Shown here: positions 11,401 through 24,399 of the stretch, one piece after another
Position numbering within the stretch: position 1 is the stretch's first letter
How the letters are laid out: every line of letters begins with the position of its first letter
NCBI GenBank assembly: GCA_963513935.1
Contig: OY740774.1
Coordinates: 94,666,861 to 94,730,860, forward strand
Direction: 5' to 3'
DNA length: 64,000 bases
From: Aphrophora alni
Taxonomy: Eukaryota > Arthropoda > Insecta > Hemiptera > Aphrophoridae
The notes under the pieces: model-generated
Told to the model about the DNA's origin: nothing
The model's database searches: none
Seen by the model: only the letters and a program-made list of their open reading frames with translations
Made by a program: the position numbers and the translations under genes

Positions 11401-12023
11401 TTTCTAAAACTTAAAGAAAATCAAAATGCTCCAAGGTTCAGTGATCTATGATTTCAGCTACTGTTCAGGTAGGCGTGAACCTCATGATATCAATTTCAAC
11501 CTGTTTAATATTTGGAAGCCTCAGTGCAACTCGAGTAAAGGAAACACGGATCAGCAAATACCAACTGTGAGAAGAATACTTGTTGAGAAATATTCAGGTA
11601 GCTTGGCCAGGTCGAATTACAGAGATGGACATTTGTTTCATTTTACATTGTGTAATTGAATTATTAAACGAACGAATTCGGCTCTAGTGATTCGTTAGTT
11701 GGTCAAAGCTTCATGTTTCGTTCCACTCCAAAGACCTCGTTAGTGGGTTGGTACGCATTGACAGATATCAAGTTTTATTAAACAATTTTTCCAACTTCTG
11801 AATCGCATTCGACATTGCGGTTTGTCTCATTGGTTTAGGTTATAAAACTTCATAAAATTATATCGAAATCGATAGTTTCAGTGATAAGAAATTAAGCCTT
11901 TTATCGCTACTGATTAGTTATTTGTTTTTTATTTTCTCGCAATACATGCAAAAGCAAGAAATTTATGTACTGGAAAACATGTTGAGTTTTCGTGGTTATT
12001 TCCTTTTTTACGTTCCCTAAGCT

Positions 12024-12164
12024 TCAATATAGTAACCTTTTTTTCTATCCGTCACTTGACTTCGTTTTCGTTTGTGACGCGTTTCGGAGAATCTTCTCCA
12101 TCTTCAGAGTAACGCGTAAACGAAATCACGTGACGGATCGGAAAAAGGTAACTATATTGTTATT
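12024..12164. repeat. Foldback element, ~55-bp arms
   Basis: The left arm aatatagtaacctttttttc...tccgtcacttgacttcg pairs with the right arm read in reverse (aatatagttacctttttccg...tccgtcacgtgatttcg). The short centre contains 'acgcgtttcgg' and 'catcttcagag', words shared with other foldbacks here. Confidence 0.9.
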
Positions 12165-12169
12165 ATATT

Positions 12170-13050
12170 CAATGACTTAGATATTATAAAGGAAAAATAA
12201 TAACGAAAAGTAGTTTTTGGAAAAATGTCTGTCCGTCGGTTGTTCAGATTAAACTATTAGACGAATTTTAATCAGATGTCGGCATATTTTGGCTACACAC
12301 TGAGACTTTTTTATTCATTTTTCATTACTACGAATTCCTTAACTACCTACAAAATCACTAAATACTACTGGATCGAAATAATTTTGTTAAATGTAGCCAA
12401 ACAAAATGTATTGGTTGCAATCTACCAAAACGTTTGTTAGATAGAAATATTATTTATTGGCGATGTAGCAGTTAATATATTAGACTAAATTTCTCCAAAT
12501 CAGCTCCATCGATTTCGTTCAAATTTGAAATGCGAAAACCTAAATAAGTCTACAAAGTCGAAAGTAAGGAAAAATAGTTCTAGAATAGTTGTAAAAAATA
12601 TATTTTTTAAACAAATTTGTTCGTATTATTGATTAAAACTTAATTTCAATCCAATTTGATTTAAACTTAGCGCCCGTATATTACATTTTTGTTTATACTG
12701 ATGACCGACGGTACTTGATAGAATTCCATGTTACGCAAATAAAACACACAAATTCTTTTGTAAATTCTACATTTATTAGGTCAACCGACCATGGTTTCGC
12801 CAGTTACGGCATTGACGAGGTTTATACAAAGCCGTATTGACTAAATAATCTATTAATAAATCATTGTAGACATTTTTAGACCAAGCCCTCAAGTCCCGTT
12901 TTATGACAATGGAACCTGTAGCCGGGAACCCAGTAAGTCATAAACAGTTCTGTTTTAGACATTCTTTGACAAAGGTTTGTGAAGAAAAAGACAAGAATTC
13001 CTTTTGATTATTTAGGAATACAAGAAAGTCTCTTCATTTCTAATATTTCT
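12170..13050. other. AT-rich DNA, no gene
   Basis: Starts with 'ctgtccgtcggttgttcaga...', a phrase recurring near 26930 and 34010, so old dispersed repeat. No coding signal. Confidence 0.4.
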
Positions 13051-13063
13051 AAAATGTTAAATT

Positions 13064-13504
13064 TTTTGGTGTCGCGAAAAAAGTGCACAACACCGAAAAA
13101 CCCTCGTCTCGGTGTTGAAGAAAAAATTGATTTAAGCAACAAATCAATTCTTAGACTACTGTTTACATAAAACTTACGAGTAGTTGAACTGACATAACCA
13201 ATATTTACAGCAGTTTTAAAATTTCAATAATATAGCTACATATGGAGTTAAATAAAAATAGCAACTTCAGTTTTGGTCAGGTATGGTAGGTTAGGTTAGG
13301 TTAGGTTAAATATTGGTTATAAGTTCCACTCCTCGTAAGTGTTATGTAAACAGTAAGAATTGATTTGTTGCTTAAATCAAATCTTTCTAGTCGAAGGTTC
13401 TCGGTGTTGTGGATTTTTTTGACCTGTCAATTTTTTTCCCCTTAAGAGTTGACCCTTGTATCACCCTCTCCAAACATCAACCTAACAGGCTGCGCACTTT
13501 TTTC
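13064..13504. mobile_element. TTAGG-bearing element H with 8-bp direct repeats
   Basis: Flanked by GTTAAATT at 13056-13063 and 13505-13512. The left side has ggtgtcgcgaaaaaagtgca at 13068-13087, and the right side carries the inverted word tgcgcacttttttcg at 13491-13505. The internal arms 13088-13206 and 13310-13410 pair over about 100 bp (for example ttgatttaagcaacaaatca). A TTAGG block sits at 13287-13308. The right arm contains about 85 extra bases. No transposase is encoded. Confidence 0.8.
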
Positions 13505-14373
13505 GTTAAATTCCAGTTGTGCTCTTTTTTCTCATATTCATTTTTTTTACCACTGACGTTATCATGGAGAATTTCAAATTTAATTTTAGAAAACAAATCA
13601 GTTAAAGCGTGATTTTTAAATGACTGGAAAAATAGAATCGTTATAACCTAACCGCCAATTCCTTTTATATTCACTTAGTCTACAATTCTATTTTAACTCC
13701 ATGTCAATTTATTAACTCCAATTTTTCTATTTTATCTTTAGAATTTATTAAAATCTTTCCTTAACTTCTCTTACATAAAAGATGTAGTATTTAAAAACGA
13801 ATTTGTGTGTGTGTTTTATTTGAATAATATTAGACTAAACTGTTTTTCAAAATAGTTTAAAAAATATTTCCAAATAATCTCTACTATCTTAACTGACATA
13901 CATAAGTAAAACCTCAGTAGGAAAGCATGTCGCATTCTTTCCCCCCTTTTTTCTCGTACAGAGATATTTTGTCTGAAGATGGCGAAAAATATTATTTTTG
14001 GTACTATGAATGTGAACGAGTTAGAGTTTTTTGTACTGTGTATATTACTGCTAACCAGTATTGTAAGGGAAATGACGATCAAGTTTTATAATAACTTTAC
14101 TGAATATATCAGGTTTTATTTCATTGTCAAGATAACAGTGAGTCACAGACCAGATCTACCACATGTTGAAAATAAAACCTGTTGATAAGATATCAATTAA
14201 ATTGCAGCTTTCATGCGTGACTAATCGCGTCAAAGTGAATCATGCATTGTAAATATTCACCCGTTTAAGGTATACGTCGTATGGAAATTCCCAAAATGAT
14301 TTGTCGTTAGTATTTGTTTAAATAATTACCACCAAGTTGATGATAATATATTATAGATGTAGAAATTTACGAC

Positions 14374-14946
14374 GGTGTCCTGTAAATCGCGCCCAGTGAA
14401 AATCGCCCCCAGCACAGTCTCTACCTGGAGTATTTTTTGGCTAAAACGGAATTCCTTCGACGATCGAAGAAATTTACAAGGGTCAAGACATTCCTTCTGC
14501 CGCCACAAATATGTCTACTTCAAAATGTTTAAAAAGTTCCACCATATCTAGGCTAACACATGTGAAAAATATAAAAACCCTAAGTAAATAATTAGATGTT
14601 TTTCATGAACATTTTTGAGTGCCCAGGTTTGCTGCAACGGGATATTTATGTAGAAGTTAAACAAATAAACTGATTCCCATCATACTTTATTCAGGCTGTG
14701 GACTGGCTAAATGACAAAAGTAATCTTTCGACATTTAGGTTAGGTTAGGTTATACAGATGTCATACTCTGGGGTAGGCAGTGATCGAAGGGCCAAACATT
14801 GGAATACAAAACTACGCCTCAGCTGGTGGAGGTGTGACTCATGGGGCAGGATTGTCTCGACAGGTAGACAATTTCTAGACCGGGCGCGATTTGCACACAT
14901 TCCTCAGTGGGCGCTATTTTCACTGGGCGCGATTTACGTACAACCA
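14374..14946. mobile_element. TTAGG-bearing element B with 8-bp target duplication
   Basis: Perfect 8-bp repeats TTTACGAC flank it at 14366-14373 and 14947-14954. Ends are GGTGTCCTGTAAATCGCGCC (left) and TGGTTGTACGTAAATCGCGC (right, reverse-complemented). The motif AATCGCGCCCAGTG occurs at 14382-14398, degenerate at 14399-14412, and inverted at 14882-14894, 14905-14920 and 14921-14937. A TTAGG block lies at 14735-14752 and the shared core (minus orientation) at 14677-14716. Length 573 bp, non-autonomous. An 8-bp duplication is typical of hAT and P superfamilies. Confidence 0.88.
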
Positions 14947-14999
14947 TTTACGACACCTACTGTTTTAGGTTAGACTTAGGTGGTATTTGTACAAATATT

Positions 15000-16900
15000 T
15001 AAACTTTATGCAATTAATTGGGTACGTTTGTAATCATCGTTCTGTCAATACGCCTAAACGCGTGTATCAATCCTTATAAGATTTAGGAACAAGAAGGCAA
15101 ATCTATGTATATAAAAGTTTTTTTAAATGGCGACTATTCAAAACTGCACAGCATTTTTCGCGTGTGCTACGATGAGAAATAAAACACGGAAATAATAAAT
15201 ATAATTGCGTGCACAAGACATAACGAGCAATTGTAAAAAAAGAACGGTTTCCAAAATTTCCCCGCAGAAATTTTTACCTAACCAAAAAAAGTCTTTATAT
15301 CTTTACATCAATGTAAATTGGAGGAAAATTAAAACAGTATTTGATCGTTTAATTTTGCACACTTCACATTTTAATTTAATTTGGTGTCGCCGATTTTGAT
15401 ATATTACCTATTTTATAACAACGGAACCTGCTGATTTTTATAAATAACTCATTTGAAGAAACGAACCAATACGTTTTGTGTTTAGGTCTTTAGATACACT
15501 TGAGCAAATTTGATAAAAATCGTTGGAGTCGATTTAAGAAATTCTTACTTTTGTGTTTTCTTACGTATAGGGGTTTGCAAGAATGAAACTATGAGTTCGC
15601 TGTTTTGCCCCTATTTAAAATGCTAATATAAATTTAAACAGAACGTATATTTTACTGCTTGAAAGAATTTTGATTACAAATCTAGAGTTTTAAATAATAA
15701 AGTAACAATTTTTTAACATTATAAAATTATAACAAAATTATTTTATTTAGCACCGCTATCTATTGAGAATTTCTATTTTCAATTTTAAAAGTACTAACCT
15801 GAAACTTTAGCGTTCTCTATAACGCAGTCCATAATAGTATTTAATGAAATATCAACAATGGAATGTTATACAACTTTGGTAACTATGGATACATATAGTT
15901 TAATTTTAAATGAAAAGAAAATACAATTGATTTCTTATTTAAAAAGACAGATAATTACATAAAAATCATAAATAATAAATTTAAGTTGTAATTTTACTAC
16001 GTATATTTTCTACAATTTATTTGGAAATCGAAAGGAATAAAAATTTAAAAAAATTAAAATTGATAACATCATTGGGACTCCTTGAAAAATAATCATATTA
16101 CAGGATGCAACCCGTATGTACAAAGCACATGGATAAAAATGACTGATTGATATAGTGCTCGTAGTAATGGATAAAAAATGCTTGACAATTTTATAATGTA
16201 CATAAATGATTTAAAATTTCCAAATCGCCCAATATTGAAAGAGTGATCAGGTAGTATGAATAAGAGGTATTTGTGTATAATTCAATTATTAGACTATAAG
16301 TATGAAATATTTTAAATTTGAACTGTTAGACATAAGAAACTAAAAAATATATATTTAACTTTGTCAAAACACGACACTAATTTGGGTAACCTTGATAGAA
16401 GGTACCCGTTCGATTTGTTTTATGTTGCAGAAATCATCGCTTCCCAGGGACTCTAAAAGAAGATTTTTCATTGTATAATTTTATCAATAAAATTTAAAAA
16501 GGCTACAAAAAAATAATATAATCTTAAAAGAAGGGTAAAAAACAAAATCTAGCCTAACCCTCACCTCATTTTGTGTACTCTTTATTTCTTACACCAAGTG
16601 TAAGGGTTCATTCTATTTATGCTGTGTATTCCAAATTAATATTATTATGTTGTTTTCTTAATTAATTTTAAACACGATAAATAGGATGGACTGCCTCGAT
16701 AAACTGTTAATAACAGATGTGCCAACCTCACCTTCACGTGGTGCGAGGTGTTACGGAGGAATAATACCAAAGATATTATCCTCCAAACTGACGAGGCTCT
16801 GGCTTAATACAGTTTGAGTGATAAAATAATGATGCATAATTGTTTTTACGAAAAGGAATGAATTGAACAAATATTGGCACAAAGATGCTGTTCTGTAGTT
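15000..16900. other. AT-rich DNA, no gene recognised
   Basis: Short frames only. A hairpin-forming stretch around 16726-16755 (aacctcaccttcacgtggtg, then cgaggtgtt) is somewhat GC-richer than its surroundings. Nothing else is supported. Confidence 0.4.
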
Positions 16901-17028
16901 ATTTGTGCAACTAATGAGCAAAGTGGCACATTTTTAAACGGGAGAAAAATGTTGACTCACGAGGCTTGCCGAGTGCGTCAATTTTATCGAGTTTAAAAAA
17001 GACACTTTGCTCACAAACTTTTTTGTGC

Positions 17029-17391
17029 AATTTTTTTGGTTGTTGTTGTTTAAAGACACAAACCTCATTTAGATACACTATTGACATTAAAGAAATAAAA
17101 ATATCAAAATACCTGCCAATTGAATCTGTTTTATATATATATATCTCTGTTTTGTTAATATAGATATAACACACTAAATTAGCTAAATATTTGCAAATTT
17201 TTTGGTTGTTGTTGTTGTTTAAAGACACACACCTCATTTAGACACCCTATTGACATTAAACAAATAAAAATATCAAAATACCTGCCAATTTAATCTGTTT
17301 TATATATATATATATCTCTTTTGTTAATATAGATATAACAAACTAAATTAGCTAAATATTTACAGATTTCGTTTTTTGTTGTTATTTAAAG
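17029..17391. repeat. 168-bp tandem repeat, two units plus a fragment
   Basis: The unit beginning aattttttggttgttgttgt and including 'cctcatttagacaccctattg', a short (TA)n and 'cactaaattagctaaatatt' spans 17029-17194 and 17195-17363, with a partial third copy to 17391. The units differ in TA-run and GTT-run length. The 'acacactaaattag' word recurs near 17770 and 19336. Confidence 0.92.
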
Positions 17392-17395
17392 ACAA

Positions 17396-17560
17396 AATTC
17401 TCAGCCATCATCACCTTTTAGAAAAAGAAAGGATACAAGCACAAAATGAAGACCCCTAGCCCTCGCATACTCTAATAATATCAGATTGGAAAAGAACAAG
17501 ACTAGGTCAAGAGAGACTTGATAGCAAAGATGAGAGTTTCATTGCGTCAGGAAAACGAAA
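17396..17560 (+). repeat. Family K dispersed repeat
   Basis: Copy with 'ctcagccatcatcacctttt', 'aagacccctagccctcgcat' and 'actctaataatatcagattg'. It abuts the truncated third 168-bp unit and runs into a copy of the 'gtcgtcgttgtcgtct' repeat. Confidence 0.8.
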
Positions 17561-17800
17561 AGTGATTTTCGACATCCTGTCTGCCCGTCGTCGTTGTCGT
17601 CTGCGCGTAAGCACGATAGCAGCCAACAATTTAAGATAGGAAATATAGTAAAAGGACTATACTGTGCTCATATATAACCCTATTGAAATTCAAACAAATT
17701 AAATTGAAATTGTTAAAATGTCGGCCTTTTTAATCAGTTTTTGTTCATATCTAGTGTTTTTTTTACTTACAACACACTAAATTAGATAAAAATTATACAT
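17560..17800 (+). repeat. Dispersed repeat L (GTCGTCGTTGTCGTCT)
   Basis: Contains 'gcccgtcgtcgttgtcgtct', 'gcacgatagcagcc' and ends near 'aacacactaaattag'. Diverged relatives are at 19150-19350 (+), 28855-28970 (+), and on the minus strand near 9960 and 50930. Confidence 0.65.
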
Positions 17801-18059
17801 TTTAATTCTGCCTTAATTGAAATAATTAACTGAAATAATTGGTAACAACCCCACTTTTTCTATGATGACTAAAAGCAAACTTGTAATTTCGTTTGAGAAA
17901 CCTCTTAAGAAATGTAACATGGTTACGAGATGCAGGAAGGCCACAGACAACGCAGCGAGGCTCCTTTACAGATGTACAGCTTTGAGACCAGTAAGGTCTG
18001 AGATACCGGCACGAACAAAGCAAGTGAACATATCTACCAGGCATGATAAGCTCTAGCCA

Positions 18060-19100
18060 ACGTCAAGATAGTAGTGATATACATAATTACGAAGTTTAAG
18101 ATATCTGTACAACTGTTTTAAATTTACTTAGCCTACTGCATAAGACGCCCTGATTTACCAATTCAATTTAACATTTCCTACAATGACTAAAAACCAACTT
18201 TTGTGCATTACATTTAGAGGATCTTGTATTACAATATGGCGCCCAACAAGTTGGTTGTTAATTTTGTAAAAGTTGGTAGGAAAGATCTATGTTAACTCTT
18301 ATAACAAGCATGTAGGTACAAATTCAGTAATTTCTTTAACTCGTATAAAGATATTTTTGTGGTAACAGTGGTGAATATTTGAGTTTGTAATGGATACAGT
18401 TTGTATAGAATTTATTTTAAATCGAATTGCAGAAAGATAAGGAAACAATTTTGTAGGTTAGCTCGTATTTTCAAATCCAGTTAAAGGTTTAAAAGCGTAT
18501 AATTCCCGGAAGTGTATTAGCTTATCACAAACTGCAACTAACAACGTATTACCTAACAATAGGCCTACAGCTGATAATTTTAATGAAGCCGTAGGTTATT
18601 ATCATGAATATAAGATTTCGTTTTGTTTCTGTAATTAAGAGTCATTAATTTTTATTCTATAATTGCTAACGCTGATATTTTTAATTTCTTATATATACTT
18701 AGTGGTGCAAATAACCATATTCAAGTTTTTGCAAAACATGCCGACCTATTTTTACGTGGTTTTTTTTTTTTTTTTTTTTTGATATTTTGGTCATTTCTTC
18801 TGTCACAAATCAATACAAAATTAAAAGTGTAGCTTGTAAGTACCCAAACAAAACTTATTAGTCGCAATTTATTAAAAAATATGTAACGTTTAGTTACAGC
18901 AACCAGAATCTTGCACTATTTAACATAATAAGATATCCTTGCTCAGAGGAGCTAGACAACGCAGCGTGTAAGATGTACCTGATCAGCTGGGCATTCGTTA
19001 CAGATCCGTTTTTAAGTGATTGTTTAATTTGCCAACCTCCTCGTTATTTAATAAATCTTCAAGATTATTTTTTCGAAATTATCATAACATTTAAAACAAA
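18060..19100. other. AT-rich DNA with T-homopolymer
   Basis: A 21-base T run ends at 18780. The phrase 'gacaacgcagcg' at about 18955 recurs from 17948, a weak sign of a dispersed repeat. No gene is recognised. Confidence 0.4.
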
Positions 19101-19849
19101 TTAGGTTAATGGCGTTGTCGAGTTTTCGGGAAGGCCCACAGATCCGTCAGTCGTCTTTGTGATCTGTGCGATAGTACGATAGTGGTCATTAAAATTAAGA
19201 TTAGGAACACGAGTTTTGGTGCAGTGTGGTCATATAGAATAGTATTGAAATTAAGAAAAATCATTTTGAAAATAGAAAAAAAACAGTGTTTTTAAACAGT
19301 TTTTTATTCACATCTCGTGTACTATTCAACTTATAACACACTAAATTGGATACGATTTTGCATTATTCAATTCTGTATGTAATGGTATCAACCAGATCTT
19401 TCTACGATAAAAAATAGTGAAGTTATTGTCAGAAATGTAAACCTCCCAAGAAAATTGTACGTTTAGAGGATCTGATTATATTACATTATATGATGGCTGG
19501 GTTTGTACACGATTGCCCCACCAACTTACTTTTAAGTTATTTGTATTCTAATCTTCGTAAGTCATCGACCTTGGAGATATGAGTAATATGGGGGGATATA
19601 TTTTACCCCTTTTACCTCGTAGGGGTTGAATATAAAAAAAATTCTTCCCAGTGTTTCTTTATGTTATAGATTGAATATAAATACGCAAATGTACTCAAGT
19701 TTCTGGGTCCACGGGTTGGACCGTAATGAGTCAGTCAGAATATTTTCCTATGAATTATATTGTGAATTTCAACATAGAGGTTATTGAATATTTTAATATG
19801 ATGTAACTGGGAAGTTGAATTTTGTTTTTATACATGCAATTGAGAGGGA

Positions 19850-20005
19850 CACCGAAAAAAAAATAGTAAAATCGGACTGGAGCTTTGCTAGAAAAGTGCA
19901 TAGAAGTGTATTTTTGATTTTGAGTGGATTGCTACACTATTTTTTAAATATCTCCGGCTCTATGGGTCATAAAAAACAGAAAGAAAATAGAGTTTCATAC
20001 CCCGG
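19850..20005 (+). repeat. Dispersed repeat M, copy 2
   Basis: Contains 'aaaatcggactggagctttg', 'gctacactattttttaaata' and 'tccggctctatgggtcat', matching the inverted copy at 10740-10935. The 64-residue frame at 19815-20009 lies in this repeat and is not treated as a gene. Confidence 0.75.
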
Positions 20006-20009
20006 ATGA

Positions 20010-21250
20010 AAGTTATCGGTTGTGTTAATTAGGGGTTGGGTTAGTATTATGTACTGTATACACAAACTTCATTTAGTCGAAAACTGTGAAAAAAGTAGGG
20101 AGGCAGTTAAGAGACGTTATGTCTACTCCGTATGGTTTTGTCTGATTCTCCTCTTTCTAGGTGAACACCATCATGCTACCAAGTACCAACCCAACCTGGA
20201 ATACAAACCAAACATTTGCAACACTGGAAATGCATATTTAATCTGATTTCAGCACGCCTAAGATGATTGTTAGAAACACACGTTTTTAAGAACGAGCGTT
20301 CAAGAAAAACACCATTACAAAATAATAATCGTGTTACACAACAATGGTTGTTTATATTAATTCCGCGTGTTTCACGTCCTGTTTATTGTAAGATAATTGT
20401 ACAAAACATACGTCACGAGATTAACTCTGTGGATTAGAGATGGGTAAATTAATTTTATCTCTGAAGGCCTCTATTAACAAACATATATTTACATGTAAAC
20501 AATTGCAGTTGAAAATGTTACACAAGGATGCTTTATACGCGTCAACAAATTTCTAAACGTCAAGAGTTAAGAAAATATTGCACGTAATTGTTTGATATAC
20601 ATTGTCTTATAAACAAACTAAACTAGGGGAAAATATAGGTAGTTGTAATAAAATCACTTATGGTGGATTGTAACAGTGACTTAGAGACTTAGGAAGGCGG
20701 TGCCAGCGTGAAGCAATGTGAAAATGGTTTCGTGCTGGATCCTGTCAGAGAAAAGAAGGTTTAAGGGTTTTAGTGGGACAACACACAGCAGATACGTGCT
20801 TCCTATTGTGCATAAAGAATTCCCCCTTCTCGGAAAAAAACACGAGATATGTACATAAACTGTGTGACACGATACCTTATACAAATATCTATACATTTAA
20901 GACTAGTAAATTTTATTATTACTATACCATTTAAACATACATTCACATAATGTAACAGGAACGTGCAATAAGGCTATTTATACACTGAACAGGGTATATT
21001 AGGAAATCAGCCATTCTTTTGTAACAGACGTGACAATTAGATGACTTTACAGTAGAAAAAAATGGTAAAAATTATTCACTAGCAAATATTTTCTTTGCTG
21101 AGCCTAAAGGAATGGAGGTTATTTAACTGTATGCCAAATTTCATGTGGCACGATTGAATAGTCTAGGTATTATTAAACTTTAATTGGCTGAAACGGATGT
21201 GACAAGAAATTCACCTTTCTCCTGAGGTTCGGCAAGTATTATAAAAAATT
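20010..21250. other. AT-rich DNA, no gene recognised
   Basis: Short frames at 20022-20246 (+) and 20681-20896 (-) lack recognisable motifs. No repeats with clear boundaries were seen. Confidence 0.4.
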
Positions 21251-21265
21251 CTGTTAAATATTTAC

Positions 21266-21797
21266 GGTGGCACGAAAAAAGCGTACAGCGAAAAATGCGT
21301 TCAGCGAAATATGCGTACAAGGGGAAACAGTGGTATTTGACGAGGGTATAGGGTAAATATGATAAGCGAAAAATGCGTACAAACCACCACCCCGGCCATC
21401 CACCCCTAAATTAGGTTAGGTTAGGTTAGGTTAGGTTAGGTTAGGTTAGGTTAGTAAAAATAACTAAAAAGTAAAAAAAAAAAAAAAAATGACGAGGCTA
21501 CACGCTGATTTTAAACACGCCAAATTGATAGCGCAACATATCTCTATCATTTTGCCAGTCCACAGCCTGGGAAAAGTGTGATGGAAATCAGGTTTGTTTT
21601 CACTCTAAGCCATCGATATATAGTTCAATGGTTTTAAAAGATCCATTTACCCTAAATGTTGTACGCATTTTTCGCCTGTCTAAATGTTTTGACGTCATAG
21701 CTTACCCTCCTCAACTGTCAAAACTTGATCCTGTACGCATATTTCGCAAGATTCCTGGTGTACGCTTTTTTCGCTGTACGCTTTTTTCGTATATTCA
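21266..21797. mobile_element. TTAGG-bearing element C with 8-bp target duplication
   Basis: Perfect 8-bp repeats ATATTTAC flank it at 21258-21265 and 21798-21805. A 16-bp motif (GCGAAAAATGCGTACA and variants) occurs four times on the left (21273-21287, 21288-21303, 21304-21319 and 21366-21381) and four times inverted on the right (21661-21675, 21732-21747, 21759-21774 and 21775-21789). The variants come in nearly mirrored order. A TTAGG block of about 44 bp is at 21411-21454, and the shared core (gccagtccacagcctggg and aaaagtgtgatgg) at 21554-21584. Length 532 bp. No transposase is encoded. Confidence 0.92.
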
Positions 21798-21899
21798 ATA
21801 TTTACAGTTAGGATATATAATAAAATATTACTTTATTGCTTAATATATTATCTTTATAACCATAATATCTAGTTTTTATCATTTTATTTCTGTTGAGAG

Positions 21900-23870
21900 A
21901 AAAAAAAAGTTTCCTGTCGTCACGAACGTGACATCGTTTTGTAATGGACGTGACACGTGTAGTGGAAGGTAGAAGAAATACAATATATGAAAGAAATACT
22001 TTTTATATATGAACTTAAAGATAATTCATAGTTAACTACACTAATTTTTACATGTTGATTTAGCTAAGCAAATGGAAAATAATTAAATTAAAGAAGTTAT
22101 TCCAGTAGCCCTAAAATTCATATTTTATCAAATTTCCATAATAAATCTGAGAAAAACACTAGGCCTATATTTTGTTAAAGTTACAATAACACAACAACTG
22201 TAGATGCTCTTGTAGGCTACTAGAATCATAGGACCTATTTCTATTTTTTTTTAAAATACTGAAATCAATATTATAATGAAAAATTGGGGGAAAATCATGG
22301 TTTTATTCATATTTATGAACTATATGGATGTTTATACATAAAGTCAAGGCGTTGAAATTACAAAATATGTTTTTGACATGAGGTGTACTTTATAAAAGAA
22401 TGGCTGAAATGCAGCGGTCATGATTTTAGAAAATAAGGGGGGACGTTTTAAGTGCACTTGCTCCAGACTTAGGACTGCAGAGTCTATGCAGAACCGTGAT
22501 TAGGGGCAGACCTCCTTGCTCTTGCTGTTAACCTTCTAACTTTTCAGCCCAAGTTAGCAGAGAACATGTAATTAATAAAGAAAGTTTAAATATTTAAATT
22601 GTTTGCCTTATTTTCTAGCCAGAGTATCCCGAAGGATTTACACCGCCTGCCATATCGACATCTTGACAAACAGCTCCTGGGCTTAGGACCCCAGATTAAG
22701 CATGAGGAAACAAATCGAATAATGAAATATTTGGAGATAGGTTAGTTTTGGGAAAAACGAAATTAAAATTATATTATTTAAAAAGTTTTTACTTCAACAT
22801 ATCACAGCTTCCAAAAATATAGGAAAAATCAACAATCCATAATTTTGTAACAAAAATCCACAATTTTATACTGAATAGGAAAATTTTAGTTATTTATAAA
22901 ATTAGACAGTAAAAAAAAAATAGTAATAGAAATCAGCTGCACAACAAACAATGGCCTACCCACCCATAAAACTAAACGGCTGGCATGTTATTGTATAATA
23001 CATGAAATCTCGATTATTTATCCATCGAACATTATAGTGGAATCTGATAAATTGATGTTACAACATAAAAAAAAGGCTATCTGACCTTTAACAATTTACT
23101 ATGGCAGTTTAGATTGAGGTGTGACTAATTATAGACTATTGACATTTGAAATGTTCAAGCATAAGTCTAAATTTCATAACATATTTTCTCTTTGGATGTG
23201 TTCGAGTAATAACATGCTATGAGTAATTAGACCAAATTATACATCAACTTGCTTATCATACGCACGTTTTTGTCACGTTTAAAAATATTCCACAATTACG
23301 TCAACTTCACATGTGACACTTCAAACTTCATGAAAACAACTTATCCAAAACGTTATGTGAAGTATTTTGTGTTTATCACGTATGTATGGAAATATTCGTC
23401 AACAAAGATTTAATTTAATTATATTTTGTTTACAATTTGTCACCGTTCTTTGTAAGGTATTTGTTTTAAATGTGTTAGTAATTATGTTTTCTAGGAGTTT
23501 GGAATGTCGTCTTTTGACGTATTTTCCAGTTCCGGAAATTACATATTTTTATTAATTACTAGCCAGATAACCGTGGTTTGTTTCGTTGATTATCAGAAAA
23601 AAATAGAAATAGGTTATTTATGAAGCTTAAATTTAGGTATTTAGAAACTAATTTAAGCTGATCTAGCTTGATCAATATACTATCAAAGCTTATCAGTATA
23701 TTTCTAAAAAATTCCAGTAGTTTCTACAGAGGTCTATTCTACTAAACTTGAGTAAATAGTCATCGGAACTGTCACCCATCAGTTTAGCAAACCTAAAAAC
23801 TATAAATTCGACACTATTCTCGATCAATTTAGACATTTCATTTTTCACCCTTCCTCACCCCAAATGCCGA
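21900..23870. other. AT-rich DNA, no gene recognised
   Basis: Positions 22440-22710 are less AT-rich and contain two similar phrases (cttaggactgcagagtc, gggcttaggaccccag), perhaps an old repeat. No coding frame of interest. Confidence 0.4.
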
Positions 23871-23879
23871 TGGGGCTGA

Positions 23880-24145
23880 ACTTGGACCCCAAACACTATG
23901 GATCCATCACTTATATCAGTAATTTTCGAATCATATGTGTACCAAGTTGTAATTGCTCCAGACATTCCAAAGTTATTCTGGAACATACATAGACACCCCT
24001 TTCACCCTCACTCCTAGTGGTGTCTTACCCCATAGTAATTCATACACACCTCTTCCCACTCCACTCCTAGGGATGTGTTACCCCCACAATGTACCAAGTT
24101 TAGTTGAAATTGTTCCAGGCATTCTAGAGTTATAATGGAACACAC

Positions 24146-24149
<4 letters not shown>
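23880..24149 (+). repeat. Retrotransposon-3'-end-like repeat, two internal copies
   Basis: Two related blocks contain 'gtaccaagtt', 'ttgaaattgttccaggcatt' or 'tgtaattgctccagacattc', then 'agagttataatggaacacac' or 'aaagttattctggaacatac', with a 'cactcctaggggtg'-like stretch between them. This phrase is common near 3' ends of arthropod non-LTR elements, where a simple repeat follows, as it does here. No ORF remains. Confidence 0.6.

Positions 24150-24234
<85 letters not shown>
24150..24234. repeat. (GA)n microsatellite, 85 bp
   Basis: Uninterrupted AG dinucleotides, the longest perfect microsatellite in the window, directly after the element tail above. Confidence 0.98.
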
Positions 24235-24237
<3 letters not shown>

Positions 24238-24375
24238 TCTCAAAAGTAAACCTATATTTAAAGTAAGTGTTCGTAATGTACTAAAACTGGGCTATACATG
24301 TTGGTAAAATTGGCCTACGTTTCTTATATGATAATTCAATTGTACAAACCTTAAAATCTCCGATTTCAAATGAAT

Positions 24376-24391
24376 AACCTAACCTAACCTA
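24376..24391. repeat. Short CCTAA block
   Basis: Three CCTAA units in AT-rich DNA with no inverted arms noticed around them. Confidence 0.8.
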
Positions 24392-24399
24392 TATTTTGT

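Noticed and set aside
11426..11659. 77-residue plus frame of fairly balanced composition
   Set aside because: No family motif recognised, and no paired splice sites or polyadenylation signal in a convincing place. It begins next to a family K copy.
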